A DNA stretch of 8,527 bases from Clostridiales bacterium (GTDB taxonomy: Bacteria > Bacillota > Clostridia > UBA1381), in the NCBI GenBank assembly GCA_003453455.1, contig DMLG01000098.1, forward strand, positions 1 to 8,527, written 5' to 3'. The notes under the pieces are model-generated. The model did no database searches, was not told the origin of the DNA, and saw nothing but the letters and a program-made list of their open reading frames with translations. Of this stretch, positions 1-5,125 are shown piece by piece. The position numbers and the translations under genes are program-made. Every line of letters begins with the position of its first letter. The stretch's first letter is position 1.

Positions 1-521
1 CAGTTAGCGGTAATGCTACATTGTCAGCAGAAACAGGCGCAACCACAGTAGTTACACCTACTGCAACAGGTGATGTTACAGTAACCTTGACAGCAACATC
101 TGAAACAGGCGTTGTTGTTACAGATACTCACACAATCACATTCACCGAAAGACCTGCACAGCAGGATAAGACAGTCACAATCCTTTGGGGTGACGTTGAC
201 TTAGATGGTTCGGCAGATGCAACGGACATTTTAGCTGTTTTGTATGGGTATGCAGGTAAGACAACAACGTGGACAAATAATGGTTACACTTATGAATTCA
301 ATTCCTCAGATGTAACTGACAATGAAAAAACGTATACGTTGAATGTTAATGGTACTCCTGTTGTTTGGGGTGATGTTGATTTAGATAACTCGGCAGACGC
401 AACAGATATGTTGGCTGTTTTGTATGGGTATGCAGGTAAAACAACAACATGGACAAAGAATGATCAGGAGTTTGGATTTAATACTGATAAACAGCTAACT
501 TTGACAGAAAAGCAGAATTAA
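1..521 (+). CDS. Surface protein, 3' end: Big_2-type module plus two dockerin-like repeats
   Basis: The reading frame (codons from position 3) is open to the window edge, so the 5' end is missing; the TTG at 21 is only an internal codon. Residues encoded from 3 to about 155 (VSGNATLSAETGATTVV, then a TATGDVTVTLTAT strand) match the second half of a Big_2 immunoglobulin-like module and resemble the module in the next gene. Two segments follow, at 186 and 366, each WGDVDLD(G/N)SADATD then (I/M)LAVLYGYAGKTTTW. The loop has Asp at positions 1, 3, 5, 9 and 12, the calcium ligands of a dockerin F-hand. In classical dockerins the two loops sit in about 60-70 residues in total; here each unit alone is 60 residues long. 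The protein ends in a polar tail without LPXTG or SLH, so attachment through cohesin binding or by an upstream domain is possible. Extracellular location is inferred. The dockerin assignment rests on motif only. Confidence 0.72.
   Translation, partial: VSGNATLSAETGATTVVTPTATGDVTVTLTATSETGVVVTDTHTITFTERPAQQDKTVTILWGDVDLDGSADATDILAVLYGYAGKTTTWTNNGYTYEFNSSDVTDNEKTYTLNVNGTPVVWGDVDLDNSADATDMLAVLYGYAGKTTTWTKNDQEFGFNTDKQLTLTEKQN
186..464 (+). repeat. Two direct repeats encoding dockerin-like loops, period 180 bp
   Basis: Copies at 186-282 and 366-462 differ at about 13 of 97 bases by hand alignment. Eight of the eleven changed codons are synonymous (mostly GAC/GAT and ACG/ACA). The 84 bp between the copies, coding for a TNNGYTYEF-type stretch, are not clearly repeated. 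The pattern fits an older in-frame duplication kept under protein-level selection. Confidence 0.85.
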
Positions 522-532
522 TCGCAGTTTTT

Positions 533-580
533 TGTCGTAGTAAATGTCGTAGTAAATATTGTAGTAAAAGAAGGAGTAAA
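533..580 (+). repeat. 12-bp tandem repeat ending in the ribosome-binding site
   Basis: Two exact copies of TGTCGTAGTAAA (533-544 and 545-556) are followed in phase by TATTGTAGTAAA (557-568) and a diverged fourth unit AGAAGGAGTAAA (569-580). The fourth unit carries the AAGGAG Shine-Dalgarno (571-576), seven bases before the ATG at 583. The array fills most of the 61-bp gap between the two surface-protein genes. Confidence 0.8.
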
Positions 581-582
581 AA

Positions 583-1818
583 ATGAAGAAGTTAGTTTCG
601 TTAATAGCTGTTGTTGCAATGCTTTCGGGCGTATTTGCAACCTCGGCATTTGCAGCAAATTTCCCTGTTGGCCCAGCTGTGCTTATGAGTGCAGTAAGAG
701 AGGCAACTGAGGATGAAATTGATGCTTATAATACTTATGTGGAAGATGAGTTAGAAGAGGATCTACCAGGAGAAGAGTATTCTCTATATGCAATTGATAT
801 TGCTATAGGCGGTTTAGGTAGCTTCACAAACACCAATACTGCAGCATCGCCGACAGGCATTTTGCCAGAATTGGTAACATGCCAGCTGGATTTTGGTAGT
901 GATTTTTCCAATTTGTTTTCTCTTAGTGACGAACCTGTTGTTGCGTTTGAAGGTTTGTTGTCGAATGGTTCCGCTGCGGTAGCAGGGGGTACAGTATTAA
1001 CCATTAAATATTTGTTAAATGACGGAAAAAGCGTAGGAAAAAATGTTACAATAGATGAAGAAGAAGTTATAATCTCAGCAATTATCGCGTTGTCTGACAA
1101 CTCATCTGCTACAGTGGTTGACGCTTCTATTACATTGGGTGAATTTACAAAAAGCAAGTCACATACTGATTCAAAGAACTACAAGCCGTCAGAAGATAAT
1201 ATAAGTTTCTCACCTGCGTCTCTTGTATTCGGTGAATCTGCTCCTGCAACAGTTGATGTAACAAGCGTAACAATCAGCGGAGCTACAAATGCAACAGTTG
1301 GTGACGATGTTCAATTGTCAGCAACAGTATTACCTGATAATGCAACAGATAAGACAGTTACATGGACAAAGGTTAGCGGAAACGGCGCTGTATCAGACAG
1401 CGGTGTTGTAACAGCAACAGCAGCAGGCGATGTAGTAGTAAAGGCTACAGCAGGCGGTGTTGATTCTGCAAACTATACAGTTAGCTTTGCAGCTCCTGCT
1501 CCTACACCGGTATATACAGATTCTTCAATTGATGTTAAGAAGCCGGTTAACGGAACAACAGGTCTTACAGACCTTCAAGGTCAGGATGTAACATTGACAG
1601 CTAACTATGGTATTGCTAAGTTCAGCAAAGCTATTGATACAGTTGCTAATAAATACTTTGTTGTAGCAACGGATTCAAATGATGTAGAAAAAGAATTTGA
1701 AGTTGACTTTGCTGCAAATGGCGTTGAAATCAGCAACGCATCAACTACATTCTTTGCAATCGTAAAGAGTGCAGACCACATCATTAAGAACATCAGACTT
1801 AAAGAAATTGCTAGATAA
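583..1818 (+). CDS. Secreted Big_2-domain protein of unknown function
   Basis: This 411-aa protein begins with a clear Sec signal peptide (MKKLVSLIAVVAMLSGVFA) and a likely signal peptidase I cleavage at SAFA|A, residues 24/25. Residues about 30-65 are acidic. Residues 66-188 look beta-rich (YSLYAIDIAIGGL, VVAFEGLLSNGSAAVAGGTVLTI); this could be a distant cohesin-like fold, but I see no decisive motif. Residues about 225-302 are a Big_2 module (VTSVTISGATNATVGDDVQL, ATVLPDNATDKTVTWT, then GVVTATAAGDVVVKA). A proline-rich hinge (AAPAPTPV) leads to an 85-residue C-terminal domain I do not recognise, without LPXTG, SLH or a transmembrane anchor. AAGGAG sits just before the ATG. The gene lies 61 bp after a related surface protein and 36 bp before a small peptide gene, and the three probably share one transcript ending at 2078. 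Secretion is well supported; function is unknown. Confidence 0.85.
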   Translation: MKKLVSLIAVVAMLSGVFATSAFAANFPVGPAVLMSAVREATEDEIDAYNTYVEDELEEDLPGEEYSLYAIDIAIGGLGSFTNTNTAASPTGILPELVTCQLDFGSDFSNLFSLSDEPVVAFEGLLSNGSAAVAGGTVLTIKYLLNDGKSVGKNVTIDEEEVIISAIIALSDNSSATVVDASITLGEFTKSKSHTDSKNYKPSEDNISFSPASLVFGESAPATVDVTSVTISGATNATVGDDVQLSATVLPDNATDKTVTWTKVSGNGAVSDSGVVTATAAGDVVVKATAGGVDSANYTVSFAAPAPTPVYTDSSIDVKKPVNGTTGLTDLQGQDVTLTANYGIAKFSKAIDTVANKYFVVATDSNDVEKEFEVDFAANGVEISNASTTFFAIVKSADHIIKNIRLKEIAR

Positions 1819-1854
1819 GAAGCAGATTGATTTTAAGAAAGGAAGTAAATCGAT

Positions 1855-2025
1855 ATGAAAAAATACAATAAACCTGTTGTTGAAATCAACGGCTTCGAAG
1901 TTGAAGATATAATTGCTTCAAGTGTCGCTTTTGGTGGCGATAAAGAATTGCAAGCAGTTTATAAGGACTTTGTCGGAGCAGATAATGTTAACGACGATGA
2001 CCGGGCAATGGTTTTCGAGTGGTAA
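1855..2025 (+). CDS. 56-aa peptide of the MKKYxKPxxEIxxFExEDII type
   Basis: An ATG at 1855, preceded by AAAGGA (1838-1843), opens a 56-codon frame ending at TAA 2023-2025. The N-terminal part reads MKKYNKPVVEINGFEVEDII followed by ASSVAFGGDK. The C-terminal part is acidic and ends in DDDRAMVFEW. From memory, clostridial genomes contain many short proteins with a conserved KKY.KP...F..ED(I/V)I..S start and a variable tail; I know of no established function. The conserved-head, variable-tail layout resembles that of modified-peptide precursors, but this one has no cysteine, no obvious GG-type cleavage site at the right place (GG at residues 28-29 is the nearest) and no modifying enzyme in the window. 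It has no signal peptide. It lies 36 bp after the Big_2 protein and just before a strong terminator, so it should be the last gene of that transcript. Confidence 0.72.
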   Translation: MKKYNKPVVEINGFEVEDIIASSVAFGGDKELQAVYKDFVGADNVNDDDRAMVFEW

Positions 2026-2046
2026 GATTTCAATAAAGAAAACTTT

Positions 2047-2078
2047 AAAAGGATTGACCTTTTCGGTCAATCCTTTTT
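2047..2078 (+). terminator. Rho-independent terminator of the surface-protein cluster
   Basis: GGATTGACC (2051-2059) and GGTCAATCC (2065-2073) form a perfect 9-bp stem with loop TTTTC. The stem is flanked by AAAA (2047-2050) and a T5 tail (2074-2078), which could extend it. It starts 22 bp after the peptide stop codon. Confidence 0.93.
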
Positions 2079-2090
2079 ACATATTATAAA

Positions 2091-2139
2091 AGCCTCCCTT
2101 GCCTTAAAGGGAGGGGGACCGCCTTGGCGGTGGAGGGAT
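2091..2139. repeat. GC-rich palindromic extragenic element, about 50 bp
   Basis: CCTCCCTT (2093-2100) pairs with AAGGGAGG (2107-2114), and ACCGCC (2118-2123) pairs with GGCGGT (2126-2131). GGAGGGATT closes the element and GGAGG (2132-2136) could alternatively pair with CCTCC (2093-2097). The pattern AAAGCCTCCC...AGGGAGG...hairpin...GGAGGGATT matches, from memory, a dispersed palindromic element common between genes in clostridial genomes. No coding potential is seen. Confidence 0.7.
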
Positions 2140-2166
2140 TTAATAAGAATATACTTGTAGTACTTG

Positions 2167-2197
2167 TACTTTGTCTTGCCGCAAAGTAGCAAAAGGC
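2167..2197 (+). repeat. Degenerate copy of the TACTTT...AAAGTAGCAAAAG element
   Basis: TACTTTG (2167-2173) and CAAAGTA (2182-2188) form a 7-bp dyad followed by GCAAAAGGC. This matches the first hairpin and trailing GCAAAAGC of the fuller copies at 2221 and 2429, but the GC-rich second and third hairpins are missing. Confidence 0.55.
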
Positions 2198-2220
2198 AAA
2201 TAGTTTTGATTATTTTTATT

Positions 2221-2326
2221 CCTACTTTTCAGTGTGAAAAGTAGCAAAAGCATTGGGGGATTCGATTTCCCCCAAACCCCTTAAAACGACCAAAGGGGAC
2301 TTCCGTCCCCTTATGGAATCCCCTTC
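2221..2326 (+). repeat. Multi-hairpin extragenic repeat, copy A
   Basis: Three hairpins occur in order. The first is TACTTTTC (2223-2230) with GAAAAGTA (2236-2243). The second is TTGGGGGA (2253-2260) with TCCCCCAA (2268-2275). The third is AAGGGGAC (2293-2300) with GTCCCCTT (2305-2312), followed by GGAATCCCCTT. Copy B at 2429-2532 repeats the same order. An open frame crossing this element on the minus strand (2229-2411) is best read as a by-product of the repeat. Confidence 0.8.
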
Positions 2327-2428
2327 TATCTGGTGGATGTATCCCTTGGAGGGGAAAGTAAATTTCGTCCGTGAGTTTGCAAACTATCCTCTGCCGAAGG
2401 CAGAACGGCATATTTAATTGATTTTAGA
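2327..2428. other. Spacer between the two multi-hairpin repeats
   Basis: About 100 bp without a supported gene. It contains the 10-bp palindrome GTTTGCAAAC (2375-2384) and a short hairpin, CTGCC (2391-2395) with GGCAG (2399-2403). I see no promoter or terminator with confidence. Confidence 0.5.
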
Positions 2429-2532
2429 CCTACTTTTCAAGCGTGAAAAGTAGCAAAAGCGCTGGGAGGGTCGGATTCCCTCCCAGACCCTCCTAAACCG
2501 TTTAAGGGGTTACTCCCCTTAAAAATCCCCTT
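2429..2532 (+). repeat. Multi-hairpin extragenic repeat, copy B
   Basis: TACTTTTCA (2431-2439) pairs with TGAAAAGTA (2444-2452), CTGGGAGGG (2462-2470) pairs with CCCTCCCAG (2478-2486), and AAGGGG (2504-2509) pairs with CCCCTT (2515-2520). It aligns with copy A from CCTACTTTTCA through GTGAAAAGTAGCAAAAGC to the closing ATCCCCTT. Stem bases differ between copies while pairing is kept. Confidence 0.8.
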
Positions 2533-2550
2533 TAACGCAGTATAATTTAT

Positions 2551-2814
2551 TTAAAAAATTTTCATCAATGCAAAAATACAAAGCCCCACAAAAATAATCA
2601 TAGCCGTTCCCAAAAACGATACCATAAACCGTCCGTCCTTTTTCTCGGAAAAAGATGTATTATCATTCATATATTTTTCCACTACCCTTTCCGCCTCTTC
2701 TAAAACCGCAGATTCACAAACTCCGTCAGAATTTTTTAAAATAAGTATTGCCTGTGAGATAATATCAGAGTTTACATTTTTTAAAATTACTACCCTATGC
2801 GTTGTGTTTTTCAT
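2551..2814 (-). CDS. Small C-terminally membrane-anchored protein, unknown function
   Basis: 87 aa, ATG at 2814. Residues 6-27 (HRVVILKNVNSDIISQAILI) look like a strand followed by a helix. Residues 36-52 (AVLEEAERVVEKYM) are amphipathic helix. A charged linker (SEKKDGR) leads to one transmembrane segment at about 63-84 (FMVSFLGTAMIIFVGLCIFA) ending in KIF, suggesting a tail-anchored protein with a small cytoplasmic head. The candidate ribosome site is AAAGGGGA about ten bases upstream, which is weak. The gene stands alone, divergent from the 3D-domain gene, and its 3' end abuts the repeat island without a clear T-tailed terminator. I do not recognise the family; the helix-plus-anchor pattern and the start and stop placement make a real gene likely. 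Confidence 0.7.
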   Translation of the reverse strand: MKNTTHRVVILKNVNSDIISQAILILKNSDGVCESAVLEEAERVVEKYMNDNTSFSEKKDGRFMVSFLGTAMIIFVGLCIFALMKIF

Positions 2815-3106
2815 ATAAAAAGTCCCCTTTCAATACCTATATATAGTATAAAACTTTAACAATTTTGTAATATTTAAAAATCATACCTTTTACTTTTCAT
2901 TATTGGCAAAAACAGGCTACTTTATACAAAAATTAAGGAATTTTATAGCAAAAATTACCCCAAAAATGGCATTTTTAATAAAAATCATAAATTTTTGAAT
3001 TATTTTAACACGGTTTTTTTTCGTACAATTCGACTAAAATCATCACTTTTTTTACCAAATATTTCCAAAAAATTAGGCTAAATGCAACAATTTTGTAATA
3101 AATTTC
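2815..3106. other. AT-rich divergent intergenic spacer with a 15-bp direct repeat
   Basis: Very AT-rich spacer between divergent genes. AACAATTTTGTAATA occurs exactly at 2858-2872 and again at 3086-3100, the second copy six bases upstream of the -35 of the plus-strand promoter. Its core ACAA-TT-TTGT is a short dyad, so it could be a protein-binding site or simply A/T-rich upstream promoter sequence. On the minus strand, TATACT and TATATA stretches near 2838-2850 could serve as a -10 for the 87-aa gene, but no good -35 is visible. A weak hairpin, AAAAAT (2962-2967) with ATTTTT (2971-2976), is also present. Confidence 0.45.
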
Positions 3107-3135
3107 TTGACAACCGCATAACATAGGGATATAAT
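3107..3135 (+). promoter_or_regulatory. Consensus sigma-A promoter of the 3D-domain gene
   Basis: TTGACA (3107-3112), a 17-bp spacer and TATAAT (3130-3135) match both boxes perfectly. Transcription would begin near 3142, leaving a leader of about 23 bases that contains AGGAGG (3151-3156) before the ATG at 3165. Confidence 0.93.
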
Positions 3136-3164
3136 GTTACGGTATCTATTAGGAGGATAGTAAA

Positions 3165-4226
3165 ATGTTGCAAAGTAAAAAAGGCAGTAAAGCAAGAAAG
3201 CTCCTTTCTTCCGTTATTGCCGCATTTATGCTGACAAGCATTCTTACGCTACTCACCGGTGCTGTCTTGGATATTAAGGCAAAAAGAGTTACTCTTGTTT
3301 TAGTTGACGCTTTTTCAGACAGCGAGAATACACAGAAATTTACAACAAGACAGGATTTTGTTTCTGAATTTTTATCTGAAAACGATATTGAAATCGGAGA
3401 ATTTGATAAAATCAGTATGCTCCCCGAGGACGAGCTTTACGACGGCGCAAGGCTTATTATAAGAAAGGGCAGAAAATTTACCCTGTCGATTGACGGAAAT
3501 GTTGAGATAATAACAACTACAAAAAAGACGGTGCGCGAAGCTTTTGAAGAGGCTGGCGTAAGCATTAACGAAACTGACCGCGTTGAGCCGTCTTTGGATG
3601 ATGTGATATCCGAGGATATGCATGTCGATGTTTACCGTGTTTTAGAAAAGCAAATAACGGTAGATGAGGAAATTCCCTTTTCTTCAAAGGAGGTTTCCGA
3701 CAAAACCTTACAAAAGGGCAAAACAAAAATCAAGACAAAGGGACAAAACGGACTAAAACGCGCAACATACAATATCACGACAGAAAACGGCATTGAAATC
3801 AGGCGGGAGCTTGTTTCTGCGGTCACCGTGAAAAACCCCGTAACGCAAGTTGTTGCTGTCGGAACAGGCGAAAAAAAATCGACTAAGGGACAGAAGGTTG
3901 TTGCGGCAAATGCAGGCGCAACACTTAGTTATTCAAAAAAAATCACCGTTACCGCAACAGCTTACACAGACCACTCAGGAAACAAAACTGCCTCGGGCAG
4001 AATGCCACAATACGGCGTAATCGCCGTTGACCCCAAGGTAATTCCGCTTGGAACAAGGCTTTATGTAGAGTCCACCGACGACGGCAAGAGCTGGACATAC
4101 GGTTACTGTGTCGCAGGTGATACGGGCGGTGCGATTAAGGGTAACAAAATTGACCTTTTTTATAATACTGAGGGCGAATGCGTCCGTTTTGGCAGACGAA
4201 CTGCAATAGTTTATGTTTTAGATTGA
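3165..4226 (+). CDS. YabE/RpfB-like cell-wall protein (DUF348, G5, 3D domains)
   Basis: 353 aa. The start is fixed by AGGAGG eight bases upstream. A basic N-terminus (KKGSKARK) and a hydrophobic segment at about 14-35 give a signal or anchor. Residues about 41-101 and 104-158 are two DUF348-type ubiquitin-like units (the second has TTTKKTVREAFEEAGVSI). Residues about 159-233 form a G5 domain (EKQITVDEEIPF ... KGQNGLKRATYNI ... ELVSAVTVKNPVTQVVAVGT). The C-terminus, 260-353, is a 3D domain (TVTATAYTDHSG, GVIAVDPKVIPLGTRLYV, AGDTGGAIKGNKIDLF) with its three aspartates D289, D319 and D330. Proteins of this family are peptidoglycan-cleaving, MltA-like enzymes acting outside the membrane; activity here is inferred from the intact domain. 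It is followed directly by ksgA, as yabE is near ksgA in B. subtilis. It has its own strong promoter and terminator. Confidence 0.93.
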   Translation: MLQSKKGSKARKLLSSVIAAFMLTSILTLLTGAVLDIKAKRVTLVLVDAFSDSENTQKFTTRQDFVSEFLSENDIEIGEFDKISMLPEDELYDGARLIIRKGRKFTLSIDGNVEIITTTKKTVREAFEEAGVSINETDRVEPSLDDVISEDMHVDVYRVLEKQITVDEEIPFSSKEVSDKTLQKGKTKIKTKGQNGLKRATYNITTENGIEIRRELVSAVTVKNPVTQVVAVGTGEKKSTKGQKVVAANAGATLSYSKKITVTATAYTDHSGNKTASGRMPQYGVIAVDPKVIPLGTRLYVESTDDGKSWTYGYCVAGDTGGAIKGNKIDLFYNTEGECVRFGRRTAIVYVLD

Positions 4227-4259
4227 TATGAGGGCGCCTTTTGGGCGCCCATATTTTTT
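4226..4259 (+). terminator. Terminator between the 3D-domain gene and ksgA
   Basis: GGGCGCC (4232-4238) and GGCGCCC (4244-4250) form a perfect 7-bp GC stem with loop TTTTG. It is followed by ATATTTTTT (4251-4259) and begins at the last base of the upstream stop codon. Only 14 bases separate its tail from the ksgA start. Confidence 0.9.
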
Positions 4260-4273
4260 GGGAGAGACAAAAA

Positions 4274-5125
4274 ATGGATTTGACAGATATTCGCACAGTC
4301 AGGGAAATTGAACGCAAATTTAGTTTCGGATTTTCAAAGGGCTTAGGACAGAATTTTCTTTTGGACAGCACAGTTTTGGACGAAATTGCAGACGCTGCCG
4401 AAGTCACAGACGGAGTTTTAGAAATAGGCCCCGGATTTGGCGTCCTTACAAAACGCCTGTCACAAGCGGCTAATAAGGTAGTTACGGTGGAAATCGACAA
4501 AAGGCTTATTCCTGTGCTTAATTTCACGCTTGCAGATTGCAGTAATGTGAAAATTATCGAGGGCGACATTTTGAAAATGGATGTAAAAGAGCTGATTAGC
4601 CGTGAGTTCGGCGACAAAAAGATAAGCATTGCCGCAAATCTCCCGTACTATATCACAACTCCGATACTGACAAGCCTTATTGAGGCAAAACTGCCTGTAA
4701 AAAACATTGTAGTTATGGTTCAGAAAGAGGTTGCCGAGCGCATTGTAGCAATGCCGGGGAAAAAGGACTACGGTGCGATAACGGTCCTTTGCAATTATTA
4801 CACAAATTCGCGCATTGTCTGCGCTGTGCCATCTTCGAGCTTTTATCCTGCGCCAAAGGTGGATTCCGCCGTACTATGTATGGAAGTTTTGGACAAGCCG
4901 CCTGTTTTAGTAAAAGATGAAAAGCTCTTTTTCAAGGTTGTGAAATCTGCATTTTTGCACAGGCGGAAAACTCTCTCAAACTGCCTTTCTTCCGATTTTG
5001 GCATAGAAAAAACCGCGTTATCGGCTATGCTCGAAAATTTAGGCATAGACCCGTCAATACGCGGTGAAAGGCTTGGTATTTTGGAATTTGCAAAAATCGC
5101 CGACGCAATTTTAGAAATACTTTAA
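4274..5125 (+). CDS. ksgA: 16S rRNA adenine dimethyltransferase KsgA/RsmA
   Basis: This enzyme dimethylates the two adjacent adenosines of the 3'-terminal 16S rRNA hairpin (A1518 and A1519 in E. coli) using S-adenosylmethionine, late in 30S assembly. From ATG 4274 it has 283 aa, normal for the family. Visible motifs are GQNFL (25-29), SAM motif I EIGPGFGVLT (50-59), acidic motif VEIDKRL (72-78), GDIL (97-100), catalytic NLPYYITTPI (122-131), VQKEVAERI (149-157), FYPAPKVDSAV (190-200) and the C-terminal RRKTLSNCL (230-238). I chose ATG 4274 because GGGAGAG lies seven bases upstream; a longer frame from TTG 4241 would begin inside the preceding terminator hairpin. No promoter fits in the 47-bp gap, so expression must come from readthrough or a promoter inside the upstream gene. 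Its stop shares TTAA with the opposing gene. Confidence 0.97.
   Translation: MDLTDIRTVREIERKFSFGFSKGLGQNFLLDSTVLDEIADAAEVTDGVLEIGPGFGVLTKRLSQAANKVVTVEIDKRLIPVLNFTLADCSNVKIIEGDILKMDVKELISREFGDKKISIAANLPYYITTPILTSLIEAKLPVKNIVVMVQKEVAERIVAMPGKKDYGAITVLCNYYTNSRIVCAVPSSSFYPAPKVDSAVLCMEVLDKPPVLVKDEKLFFKVVKSAFLHRRKTLSNCLSSDFGIEKTALSAMLENLGIDPSIRGERLGILEFAKIADAILEIL

Noticed and set aside
186..464. Variable repeat of a diversity-generating retroelement
   Set aside because: Differences between copies are mostly synonymous third-position changes, not clustered A-to-N substitutions, and no reverse transcriptase is present.
533..580. CRISPR-like array
   Set aside because: Units are 12 bp and contiguous with no spacers; no other spaced identical repeats of CRISPR size and no cas gene in the window.
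735..1157. Open frame of 140 codons on the minus strand inside the Big_2 protein gene
   Set aside because: It is antisense to a well-supported secreted protein, has low-complexity Ser/Pro content and no ribosome site; a shadow frame.
2229..2411. Open frame of 60 codons on the minus strand
   Set aside because: It runs through repeat copy A and its hairpins, lacks a convincing ribosome site and has the Pro/Gly/Arg-rich look of a translated GC-rich repeat.
2541..2546. TATAAT on the plus strand downstream of repeat copy B
   Set aside because: No -35 at the right distance and no plus-strand gene starts nearby.
4241..4273. Longer ksgA start at TTG 4241
   Set aside because: This start lies inside the terminator hairpin and has no ribosome site; ATG 4274 has GGGAGAG at good spacing and gives the normal family length.
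4135..4629. Open frame of 164 codons on the minus strand across the terminator and ksgA
   Set aside because: It overlaps two conserved genes and a terminator and shows no recognisable domain.
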